Below are positions 56,333 to 64,000 of a stretch of 64,000 bases of DNA, piece after piece; the stretch's first letter is position 1; each line of letters opens with the position of its first letter. The notes beneath the pieces were generated by a model. It was not told where the DNA came from, ran no database searches, and was given only the letters and a program-made list of their open reading frames with translations. The position numbers and the translations under genes are program-made. Source of the DNA: an uncultured Campylobacter sp. (lineage in GTDB: Bacteria; Campylobacterota; Campylobacteria; Campylobacterales; Campylobacteraceae); contig CALKQT010000002.1 in NCBI GenBank assembly GCA_937990735.1, positions 11,045 to 75,044 on the forward strand, read 5' to 3'.

Positions 56333-57664
56333 TTAAAAGCTATCGTCTCTTTTTTCAAAGATTAGATGCAGCACGTAGCTCACGGCGAAGGTCAAGGTGC
56401 TAGGCACGATCCAGCCGAGCATCGAGTCGTAAAACGGCATCATCTTCACAAACGACGTTACAAGCGGCACCGAAATCCCCAAAATATCAAGCCCGTTTAT
56501 GACGCCCTCGACTACGCAGACATAGACGCAAGCGCGATAAATCAGCTTGCTTGAATCGATCCACGGATTGATCAGCGAGAGGATTATCAGCATGATCGAG
56601 ATCGGATAGATGGCGACGAGGACCGGGATGGAGCCTTTGATGATGGTCGTAAGGCCGAAATTTGCGACTCCAAAGCCGATCACGCACCAAGCGATCGCCC
56701 AAGTTTTGTATTTGATCTTGCCTCTCGTAAGCTCCTCGAAGTATTCGCTAGCCGAGCTTATAAGACCTAGAGTCGTGGTTAAGCACGCTAGGAAAAATGC
56801 GCTGCCTAGGATCACGACGCCAATTCTTCCAAAATAATGATCGCTTACTCGCGACAGAAGCTCCGCTCCGTTGATATTGGGCGTATCTTTGAAAAGCTCC
56901 GCGGAGGTCGCGCCCAGATAGCCCAGCATAAAATATATCGTCATCAATATGACGCCCGACATCATTCCCGCTTTTATCGTAGAGGTGACGAGGTGCTTCT
57001 CGTCGCTAACGCCGGTTGCTTTAATGGCGTTAATTACGATGATACCGAATGCCAGCGACGCAAGCGCATCCATCGTCTGATAGCCCTCTACGAAGCCCTT
57101 TGCTGCGGCGTGATCAATGTACTCGCCGCTAGGGGCGACGAAGCTTCCGATCGGAAACAAAAATCCCGCGCCGAAAAGCAACAAAATAAGCGCCAAAAGT
57201 ATCGGCGTGAGGTATTTTCCTAACAGATCGACGAGCTTTGAAGGGTTCATACAGATGTAATAGTTCAGCGCAAAATATGCCGCGGAATAAACAAATAGCC
57301 AAATTTGAAGGCGCTCTTCCGCAATAAAAGGCTTAATCGCGATATCAAAAGGCATATTCGCCGCGCGCGGTATCGCAAAAAGCGGTCCGATCGTAAGATA
57401 CAAAAGCGCGGTAAAAACGATCGCAAATACCGGATCTATGCGGCGCACCAGGCTCTGAAGCCCCTTTGCGCGCGCGATGCCAGCGACGCCGAGTACCGGC
57501 AGAAGCACCGCCGTAGCGCAAAAAAACATTATAGCGATATAAAAATTCTGCCCGGATTCCCTACCGAGACCCGGCGGAAAAATAAAATTTCCCGCACCGA
57601 AAAACATCGCAAATAGCGTAAGCGATATCGTCAAAAACTGGCTTCTACTAAGCTTGCCCTTCAT
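56333..57664 (-). CDS. brnQ: Branched-chain amino acid transporter, LIVCS family
   Basis: A 443-residue protein with about 12 membrane helices. The N-terminal SLTLFAMFFGAGNFIFPPGLGRESGQ is the BrnQ signature. It imports Leu, Ile and Val with a coupled cation. It has its own TATAAT box, AAGG ribosome site and hairpin terminator. Confidence 0.95.
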   Translation of the reverse strand: MKGKLSRSQFLTISLTLFAMFFGAGNFIFPPGLGRESGQNFYIAIMFFCATAVLLPVLGVAGIARAKGLQSLVRRIDPVFAIVFTALLYLTIGPLFAIPRAANMPFDIAIKPFIAEERLQIWLFVYSAAYFALNYYICMNPSKLVDLLGKYLTPILLALILLLFGAGFLFPIGSFVAPSGEYIDHAAAKGFVEGYQTMDALASLAFGIIVINAIKATGVSDEKHLVTSTIKAGMMSGVILMTIYFMLGYLGATSAELFKDTPNINGAELLSRVSDHYFGRIGVVILGSAFFLACLTTTLGLISSASEYFEELTRGKIKYKTWAIAWCVIGFGVANFGLTTIIKGSIPVLVAIYPISIMLIILSLINPWIDSSKLIYRACVYVCVVEGVINGLDILGISVPLVTSFVKMMPFYDSMLGWIVPSTLTFAVSYVLHLIFEKRDDSF

Positions 57665-57696
57665 CTTAAACCTTCTTTAAATAAAGTGAAGTTTGT

Positions 57697-57702
57697 ATTA
57701 TA
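57697..57702 (-). promoter_or_regulatory. -10 box of brnQ
   Basis: Minus strand TATAAT (in ACTATAATAC), 33 bases before the brnQ ATG. Confidence 0.5.
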
Positions 57703-57819
57703 GTTATAAATGTTTAAAACATATTTAAATTTAGCTCAAATTTAGCTGCAAATCCTCCGTCTCGTGATTTTTGATCCCGCAAACAGCGCGCAGGGCGCTA
57801 AAATTTTAAAAATTTTAAG

Positions 57820-57825
57820 TATAAT
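57820..57825 (+). promoter_or_regulatory. -10 box of radA
   Basis: TATAAT (in AAGTATAATTT) 50 bases before ATG 57875. It lies inside any longer upstream reading of radA and so supports the shorter start. Confidence 0.5.
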
Positions 57826-57874
57826 TTCGCAAAGCTTGGGGCTAAATTTAAGCGAAAATGAGCGAGGAATAAAG

Positions 57875-59224
57875 ATGGCGAAAATTAAAACCACGATTTT
57901 TGAGTGTCAGCACTGCGGCAATCAGCAAAGCAGATGGCTCGGCAGATGCCCCGACTGCGGCGCATTCGATAGCTTCGTCGAGCTCAAGCCCGCTCAGATC
58001 AAAGCACTAAAAGAGATCGAGGGTGAGCTTGCCCGCGCCTCGTCCGCGAGCGCCAAAGCGATCAGCGAGATAGAAATCGAGCAAATTTCGCGCATCGACA
58101 CCAAGGATAGCGAGCTAAATTTAGTCCTCGGAGGCGGCGTCGTGGAGGGCTCGCTCGTGCTAATCGGCGGTAGCCCCGGCATCGGAAAATCCACGCTGCT
58201 GCTTAAGATCGCGGCAAATTTAGCAAGCGGCGGCCGCGCCGTGCTTTACGTAAGCGGCGAAGAGAGCGCAAGCCAGATCAAAATGCGTGCGCAGCGGCTA
58301 GGCGCGATAAGCGAGCAGCTGTTTTTGCTCACCGAGATAAATCTGGGCGCCGTGCTTGAAGAGGTGGAGCGCAGGGATTATAAATTTATCGTCATCGACA
58401 GCATCCAGACGCTTTTTAGCGACAAAGCCCCCTCTGCGCCGGGCTCGATCACGCAGGTGCGCGAGATCACGTTCGAGCTGATGCGACTTGCCAAGGCGCG
58501 CGGGATTTCGATCTTCATCATCGGCCACATCACCAAAGAGGGCTCGATCGCGGGCCCGCGCATACTAGAGCATATGGTGGACGTGGTGCTGTATTTCGAG
58601 GGCGATGCGAGCAAGCAGCTTAGAATTCTGCGCGGTTTTAAAAACCGCTTTGGAGCTACGAGCGAGGTGGGGATTTTCGAGATGGGGCCGCATGGACTCG
58701 TAAGCGCCAAGGACGTTGCGAGTAAATTTTTCACGCGCGGCAAGGCGGTAAGCGGCTCGGCGATCACGATCACGATGGAGGGTACGCGCGCGCTCGTCGT
58801 GGAGATCCAAGCGCTCGTGTGCGAGAGCGGCTACCCCAAGCGCAGCGCCACGGGCTTTGATAAAAACCGCCTCGATATGCTTCTAGCGCTACTTGATCGC
58901 AAGCTTGAGATCGGGCTTGGCGGATACGACGTCTTCGTAAACGTAAGCGGCGGCGTAAAAATCACCGAAACGGCGTGCGATCTAGCCGTCGTCGCGGCGA
59001 TCGTAAGCAGCTTCAAAAACCGTCCGATCAGCAAAGAAAGCGTCTTCATCGGCGAGGTGAGCCTAAACGGCGAGATCAGAGAGATCTTCAACCTCGATGC
59101 GCGCCTGAAGGAAGCTGCGATGCAGAAATTTAAAAACGCGATCGTCCCGATGAAGCCGCAAAACGCGCAGGGACTTAAAATTTTCCACGCTACGGAGATC
59201 ACGCAAATTTTAGATTGGATGTGA
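57875..59224 (+). CDS. radA: DNA repair protein RadA
   Basis: A 449-residue protein started at MAKIKTTIFECQHCG, with GAGGA upstream. A C4 zinc finger (CQHCG...CPDCG), Walker A GGSPGIGKST, the RadA KNRFG motif in GFKNRFGATSEVG and a C-terminal Lon-like domain (DVFVNVSGGVKITETA, FIGEVSLNGEIR) are present. It drives branch migration in recombination. An in-frame extension to 57764 precedes the promoter and is rejected. Confidence 0.96.
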   Translation: MAKIKTTIFECQHCGNQQSRWLGRCPDCGAFDSFVELKPAQIKALKEIEGELARASSASAKAISEIEIEQISRIDTKDSELNLVLGGGVVEGSLVLIGGSPGIGKSTLLLKIAANLASGGRAVLYVSGEESASQIKMRAQRLGAISEQLFLLTEINLGAVLEEVERRDYKFIVIDSIQTLFSDKAPSAPGSITQVREITFELMRLAKARGISIFIIGHITKEGSIAGPRILEHMVDVVLYFEGDASKQLRILRGFKNRFGATSEVGIFEMGPHGLVSAKDVASKFFTRGKAVSGSAITITMEGTRALVVEIQALVCESGYPKRSATGFDKNRLDMLLALLDRKLEIGLGGYDVFVNVSGGVKITETACDLAVVAAIVSSFKNRPISKESVFIGEVSLNGEIREIFNLDARLKEAAMQKFKNAIVPMKPQNAQGLKIFHATEITQILDWM

Positions 59225-59977
59225 GGCAGAGCGCTTCTTAGCTTCGGTTTGGCAGAGGGCGCGGGCGGGCGAAAATGGACTTTGAGCGGCAAGGGACGCG
59301 TTGCTTTTGCATGGGCGCGGCGAGAGGCGCAAGTGCGCTACTTTTTGCATGGCTCGCAAGCAAGCGCAAATGAGCTTGATCGCTAAGGCGCGATTTTTGG
59401 AATTTCACGTATCGTAGCGGCTCAAAAATTCGTTTGAGATTTAAAACGGCGCGACGGGGGCGCGGTTAAAATTTAATCATTCGCACCGCATCCCAGGCCA
59501 ATATAAGGCGAGTGCTTTGCGGCGCAAATTTTAAAATGTTGCCGCAAAGCGGCGCAAAGCCGAACGCGGCAGGTCCTTGCGTCGCGCAAAATTCTATCGC
59601 GGCACACAGGACGTATCGCATAGGACTAAGAGCCGGTAAAATTTTAGCAGCGCTAAGCTCTCATGCGCAGGCGCGACGCGGATACCGCAAGCAAAGTATC
59701 GCGCGCCGAGCCGAATGGGCGCCGCCGTAGCACGTCGCAACCCGAAAAGGCTTGCTAGCGGGACGCTATGCAAGCCAAAGCGCGCAGGTCCGCCTCACGT
59801 AGCCAAAAGACAGAGCCTGAGAGGCGGCAAGATAGCAACGCAGCGAGAGCGCGATGAAATTTTAACGCAGGCCGCATAAGCCGTCGGCAAAGCCTAATTC
59901 TACGGACAGGCTCCGCGGATAAAATTTCGCAAATCTAGCATGGATAAAATTTTATAAATTTAAACGGAAAGGTGCGT
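59225..59977. other. 750-base GC-rich stretch with no supported gene
   Basis: It has a few short open frames (one of 72 codons at 59512) with no ribosome site and Ala/Arg-rich shadow-like composition. I see no RNA gene or repeat. It ends with GGAAAGG before the next ATG. It may be decayed coding sequence or an unrecognised RNA. Confidence 0.4.
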
Positions 59978-60721
59978 ATGAGCCCAAACGTAATCGTCAA
60001 ATTCGTCATTTTGTTTTTCATCAGAGCGCAAAGCTTAAACGTTAAATTTAGTAGGCTCGACGCCGTCGTGTCACGCGCTTACGCCAAATATGGGGCGGTG
60101 TTTAAGCTCAGCGTGCCGCTACTTACCGCAGCATCGGTATTTGCGCTGTTTAACCTATACGATTTTGCCAAAGCAAACTACGCGCTGACGATCTTTTTGC
60201 TCGCTTTGGGCTCGCCTCTGCTTGCGTATGGCTTTTTTAAGGCGATAAAATCGGCGATGACCTTCGCGCTATTTGTGATCCCCTTTGCGGCGGTGTTTGC
60301 GATCATCGCGGTTACGGGTGCGCAGAAGCTTGATAACTCGCTAAATTTCAACATCGTCTTTCCGCTGTTTTTCACCCTCGTGTGGTTTGCGATGTCGGTG
60401 ATCGCCGACGAGGACGTGGCGCAGATTATGAATAAGATCGTATCGAAGCTCTCCACGCTTTTCGTGACGATTTTCATCCTTTATAACTATGAGGCGCTGC
60501 ACGGAATTTTAACCGCGGGCGCGGGAGGGTATCGCGCGGGCAGCGACGAGCTAAACGCGCTTGACCTGGTATTTATGACGATTAGATTTTTCACGCTGCC
60601 TTCGATTTTTACATTGATGATTTTTGAGATCAAAGATTATCTTTTTATCAGATACGGCGCGTTCGTGCAGGCTCAGCAGGAGCGCATGCAGGATTTAAAA
60701 AATTCCAAGGGCTCGAAGTAA
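59978..60721 (+). CDS. Membrane protein of unknown function
   Basis: A 247-residue protein started at ATG 59978 with GGAAAGG upstream; a GTG two codons earlier is also in frame. About six hydrophobic helices lie between residues ~35 and ~235: two near 45-85, two near 95-125, one near 160-180 and one near 205-230. A basic cytoplasmic tail follows. No family recognised and no motif beyond the helices. Confidence 0.75.
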   Translation: MSPNVIVKFVILFFIRAQSLNVKFSRLDAVVSRAYAKYGAVFKLSVPLLTAASVFALFNLYDFAKANYALTIFLLALGSPLLAYGFFKAIKSAMTFALFVIPFAAVFAIIAVTGAQKLDNSLNFNIVFPLFFTLVWFAMSVIADEDVAQIMNKIVSKLSTLFVTIFILYNYEALHGILTAGAGGYRAGSDELNALDLVFMTIRFFTLPSIFTLMIFEIKDYLFIRYGAFVQAQQERMQDLKNSKGSK

Positions 60722-60941
60722 AATTTTAAAGCTTAGCTCGATCTAATTTTGCGCGACGCAAATGGTCGCAAATACTAAAGATTGCGACTGCTGTGTGCAC
60801 GCTGGCTTAGGCGCGGCGGCGGGACTAACAAAATTTTAAGCGAAATTTTAAAGCTAATTTCGAGACGAAATTTTAATACCGCGCGGGCTAGAATTTAGAG
60901 CCGCGAAGCTTCAAATCCTGACCCACATCAAATTTAAAATT

Positions 60942-61748
60942 CTAAAAGAAGCTGTATATGTCGTCTAAAAGGAAGTATTTTTTATCGACGGTGCCTTTGT
61001 AAAAAGGCTCGAAGGTATCATTATACGCCTTTTTGAAAAAGCCCTCTTTACTAAGCGAGATGAGCGCTTGATTGACGGCTTCTGCGAGATCTGCGTTGCC
61101 TTTTTGCATCGCGATGCCTAAAAATACGTTCTCGCCAAGACTTTTAATATTAACCTCGACGCTAGGATCTGCGACCGGATAGACCATCACAAATAGATTA
61201 TCGTCGCACGCGCCGTCGATCTCGCCGCTCTTTAACCGCTTGTAGCAATCGGAGGAATTTTTGCAATACATTAGATTGTAGCCGCCGTCCTTTTGCATAA
61301 ACGCTTCGCCCGTCGAGCCGCGAATGACGCCTACTTTCTTACCTCGCAGATCGCTCATTTTTTGGATATTGTCGCTTTTTCTGGTTAAAACTCCGGAATT
61401 TACCGAAAGATAGGGCATCGAAAACTCATAATTTTTCTTTCTCTCCTCAGTAACGCTTGCAGCCGCGATAAGCATATCCGCCTGATTATTTTGAATGGAC
61501 GGAAAGCGCGCTTGCGCTGATACCGGTATGAGCTCGATCTTGCCGCCGGTATCGCCTAAAATTTTGCCTCCGATTGCATTAGCAAGCTCCACGTCAAAGC
61601 CCTCAAAGCCGTTATCCGTGACCCTACTAAACGGAGGTTCATTTTCATAAACAGCGATACGAATGACTTTACTCTGCTTTATTTGACTTAAAGAATTCGC
61701 AAGCGCAAAGATGCAAGATAGAAGAATTAAAAACAGTGATTTTTTCAT
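60942..61748 (-). CDS. Periplasmic amino-acid-binding protein (SBP family 3), paralog 1
   Basis: A 268-residue protein with a signal peptide (LFLILLSCIFALANS). The family-3 solute-binding pattern follows: IRIAVYENEPPFSRV, GFEGFDVELANAIG, MLIAAASVTEERKKNYEFSMPYL and LRGKKVGVIRGSTGEA. The closing KGTVDKKYFLLDDIYSFF is shared with the two paralogs. It is 17 bases after its neighbour, so they are cotranscribed. No permease or ATPase gene is in the window. Confidence 0.9.
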   Translation of the reverse strand: MKKSLFLILLSCIFALANSLSQIKQSKVIRIAVYENEPPFSRVTDNGFEGFDVELANAIGGKILGDTGGKIELIPVSAQARFPSIQNNQADMLIAAASVTEERKKNYEFSMPYLSVNSGVLTRKSDNIQKMSDLRGKKVGVIRGSTGEAFMQKDGGYNLMYCKNSSDCYKRLKSGEIDGACDDNLFVMVYPVADPSVEVNIKSLGENVFLGIAMQKGNADLAEAVNQALISLSKEGFFKKAYNDTFEPFYKGTVDKKYFLLDDIYSFF

Positions 61749-61765
61749 TTCAAATTCCTTTTTTA

Positions 61766-62572
61766 TTAAAAAAAGCTGTAAAGATCGTCGAGTAGGAAAT
61801 ATTTTTTATCGACGGTGCCTTTATAGAAGGATTCGAAAGTGTCCTCATAGGCCTTTTTGAAAAAGCCCTCTTTGCTAAGCGCGATCAAGCCTTTATTGAT
61901 CGCTTCTAGCAGCTCCGCGTTACCCTTTTGCACCGCGACGCCCAAGAATACATTATCGCCTAAATTTTTGATATTGACTTCGACTGCAGGATCTACGATC
62001 GGATAGACCATTACAAAAAGGTTGTTGTTGCAATACCCGTCGATCTCGCCACTTTTTAATCTCCTATAGCAATCGACCGAATCGTTGCAATAAGAAACAT
62101 TATAACCGCCGTCCTTTTTGATATACGCTTCGCCGGTAGTCTTGCGGATGATACCGATCTTTTTGCCCATCAGATCGCCTATTTTGTGAATATTTGAGTC
62201 TTTTTTCGTTAAAATTCCCAAATCCACCGTAAAATACGGCATCGAGAAATCTACGCTTCCCTTACGCTCTTCAGTGATAGTTGCAGCCGCGATTATCATA
62301 TCGGCTTGATTGTTTTGCAGCATCGGAAAGCGCACTTCGTTCGTTACCGGGATGAGCTCGATACGACCGCCGCTGTTGCCGAAAATTTTACCGGCTAGCG
62401 CATTGGCAAGCTCGACTTCGAAACCCTCAAAGCCTTTCTCGCTCGACTTACTAAAAGGCGGCTCATTTTCATAAACGCCCACTCTGATAACCTTGCTTTG
62501 CTTTATTTCGCTTAAGGAATTCGCAAAAACAAAGATCACCGACAATAGAATAAGAAAAAATGACTTTTTCAT
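61766..62572 (-). CDS. Periplasmic amino-acid-binding protein (SBP family 3), paralog 2
   Basis: A 268-residue protein, clearly a recent duplicate of paralog 1. It has the same signal peptide type, VRVGVYENEPPFSK, MIIAAATITEERKGSVDFSMPYF and the same C-terminus. The set of differing residues around the ligand pocket (SVDFSMPYFTVDLGIL here, NYEFSMPYLSVNSGVL there) suggests a changed ligand. A strong AAGGAGG precedes its ATG. Confidence 0.9.
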   Translation of the reverse strand: MKKSFFLILLSVIFVFANSLSEIKQSKVIRVGVYENEPPFSKSSEKGFEGFEVELANALAGKIFGNSGGRIELIPVTNEVRFPMLQNNQADMIIAAATITEERKGSVDFSMPYFTVDLGILTKKDSNIHKIGDLMGKKIGIIRKTTGEAYIKKDGGYNVSYCNDSVDCYRRLKSGEIDGYCNNNLFVMVYPIVDPAVEVNIKNLGDNVFLGVAVQKGNAELLEAINKGLIALSKEGFFKKAYEDTFESFYKGTVDKKYFLLDDLYSFF

Positions 62573-63012
62573 AATTTCCTCCTTGAATTTTAAATTTTTC
62601 GTAATTGTAATGTAAATTTTCTTAAAATTTCATTTTACCAAAACTGAAATTATTCCCTAAATTGCGAGTTTAGCGATAAAATTTCGCAACTAAAATTTCT
62701 AAGCATAATGATAGAGGCTTTTTAAATTTTACTATTTTTGCGCTAAGCTCTGCGCCCGCTCTCATTAAATTTTAGCGCTTCGATATAAAATTCTGTGCGT
62801 CTATTAGTGCCGCAAAAATAGCACGCCGCTGCGAAATTCTATGGAATTTTATAAATTCCGCAACGGCGCGTTAGTAAAATTTACAATCTAAACCAAGCTC
62901 GCAAAGTCGGACAAAATAGCAAGGCTATGCAAGCCTTTTAAATTTTACCTGGCGAGAGCACACAACTATGCTTACGAAAACAAACACAGGCGAGCCGTAC
63001 CACTACGACCGC
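62573..63012. other. 440-base spacer between binding-protein genes
   Basis: No ORF of note. Rich in AAATTTT and TTATAAATT words. I see no clear terminator or promoter. Confidence 0.4.
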
Positions 63013-63819
63013 CTAAAATAGGCTATAAAGGTCATCCAGCAAGAAATATTTTTTCTCCGCAGTGCCCTTGTAATACGGCTCGATCACCTCATCATAGGTC
63101 TTTTTCATAAAGCCGTCTTTACTAAGCTTAATTAACTCGCCGTTCAAGAACTCGAGCAGATCCTTATTGCCCTTAGAAACCGCAATGCCCAAGAAATCCG
63201 AAACGCCTAAATTCTTAATATTTACTTCAGTATCGCTATCTACGACCGCGTAGGCAAGAACTAATAAATTATCGTGTGCAAAGCCCGCACCCTTGCCCTC
63301 TTTTAGAATTTTATAGCATTCGTGTGCGGTAGCACAATTTATGATTTCAAAACCCTCTTTTTTAAAATATGCCTCGCTAGTCGTACCGCTTTCTGCAATG
63401 ATCGGTTTACCGTGTAAATCAGACATAGTTTTGATCTTATCGCCCTTGCGGGTTAGCACGCCGATATTTACTGCGAAATACGGTGTCGTAAAATCGACCA
63501 CCTGCTTACGCTCATTTGTGATCGTAAAGGTCGCAAGCACCATATCTACTTTATTTTCTTCCAACACTTTTAAACGCTCACTAGCTTTTACGGGCACGAA
63601 TTCCACCTTGCCCGCTTTGCCACCGAATATATCTTTTGATAGCGCCTCGGCTAGAGTAACCTCAAATCCTTGGAATTTGCCGTCTTCAAATTTACTAAAA
63701 GGCGGTTGCGCCTCGAAAACGCCCACTCTAATCGTGCCCGATTGCCTGATCTCAGATAGGGTATTTGCCACTACACTACTTGTAAATAGCAATAAAATTC
63801 CCAAAATTATCTTTTTCAT
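63013..63819 (-). CDS. Periplasmic amino-acid-binding protein (SBP family 3), paralog 3
   Basis: A 268-residue protein more diverged than the other two but of equal length. It has a signal peptide, IRVGVFEAQPPFSKFEDG, FQGFEVTLAEALSKDIFG and MVLATFTITNERKQVVDFTTPYF, and ends KGTAEKKYFLLDDLYSLF. AAAGGAA precedes the ATG. The shared C-terminal motif points to a common origin and perhaps a common partner. Confidence 0.9.
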   Translation of the reverse strand: MKKIILGILLLFTSSVVANTLSEIRQSGTIRVGVFEAQPPFSKFEDGKFQGFEVTLAEALSKDIFGGKAGKVEFVPVKASERLKVLEENKVDMVLATFTITNERKQVVDFTTPYFAVNIGVLTRKGDKIKTMSDLHGKPIIAESGTTSEAYFKKEGFEIINCATAHECYKILKEGKGAGFAHDNLLVLAYAVVDSDTEVNIKNLGVSDFLGIAVSKGNKDLLEFLNGELIKLSKDGFMKKTYDEVIEPYYKGTAEKKYFLLDDLYSLF

Positions 63820-64000
63820 ATCGTTCCTTTAATTACAATGTTTAGCCTAGCCGCGCATTCGCGTCGCTTCGGCAAGCCGTCTTAAGCCGGTCGTATATTA
63901 TTCGCTCACTTCTCCTTTCGACATTTTTTAAAATTTCTTTACCGTTATAATATATACTAACGTTTTTTATTTCCAATATATTCAACTAATATTCCTCCCA
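63820..64000. other. Right-edge intergenic region
   Basis: No ORF. On the plus strand TATAAT at 63946-63951 could be the -10 box of a gene to the right of the window, but nothing downstream is visible to confirm it. Confidence 0.3.

Noticed and set aside
57764..57874. 37-codon upstream extension of radA
   Set aside because: The TATAAT box at 57820 lies inside it and the zinc-finger start at 57875 has its own ribosome site.
59512..59730. 72-codon frame in the 59.2-60.0 kb spacer
   Set aside because: Ala/Arg-rich, no ribosome site, no motif, and in a GC-rich stretch where chance frames are common.

Overview
The window looks like a chromosome segment of a Campylobacter species. The evidence is gene content and order: gap-pgk-tpiA-fabI, rpsF-ssb-rpsR, pssA-ftsH-prmA next to a pgl N-glycosylation locus, a PglB oligosaccharyltransferase, and rny/ftsY/radA neighbours. 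The fairly high GC for the genus and the very frequent AAATTTTA-type words suggest an oral species such as C. gracilis. That species call is inference and cannot be proved from the sequence alone.

Layout. 1-2.4 kb: the 3' end of queA, then two unrecognised reading frames. 2.4-9.0 kb (minus strand): two small membrane proteins, rpsF-ssb-rpsR, holA, an RNase R-type exonuclease and an HDOD protein. 9.2-13.4 kb: an AT-rich decayed island next to tRNA-Leu(GAG). It carries a truncated and frameshifted tyrosine integrase and three related modules, each a small membrane protein with a shared RDYDKxPL N-terminus linked to a truncated RTX/toxin-like gene. 13.5-20.8 kb: atpE, leuA, pssA, ftsH, prmA, hisA, hisH.

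20.8-39.0 kb is one large minus-strand glycosylation operon, probably driven by a promoter just upstream of galE/gne. In transcription order it holds galE/gne, a Wzx-type flippase, an FrhB-like iron-sulfur protein, a polysaccharide pyruvyl transferase, three glycosyltransferases, then pglJ, pglB, pglA, pglC, pglD, pglE and pglF, running into hisH and hisA through 4-base and 1-base overlaps. PglF, PglE and PglD make UDP-di-N-acetylbacillosamine. PglC and PglA start the lipid-linked glycan, PglJ and the other transferases extend it, and PglB moves it to protein. No ABC flippase PglK is present here. The flippase, pyruvyl transferase and FrhB-like protein suggest an altered N-glycan.

39-46 kb: an exported ATP-dependent DNA ligase, a DEDDy exonuclease coupled to a 36-residue small ORF, fabI and the glycolytic genes. 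46-49 kb: an MliC-like lipoprotein, a possible immunity protein, and a complete barnase/barstar pair whose nuclease has an N-terminal membrane anchor. 49-60.7 kb: a SYLF protein, rny, 5-formyl-THF cyclo-ligase, a thioredoxin-like lipoprotein, ftsY, a DUF1963-like gene split by an in-frame TAG with a duplicated tail nearby, brnQ and radA. 60.9-64 kb: three paralogous periplasmic amino-acid-binding proteins without transporter partners.

The most unusual feature runs across the whole window. Unrelated genes (hisH, pglB, an exonuclease, an FrhB-like protein, a GT2 transferase, an HDOD protein, the barnase gene and the DUF1963-like gene) carry in-frame low-complexity inserts or extensions. Several are built from a recurring GAATTT-type DNA unit read in the same frame as Asn-Ser/Asn-Phe.
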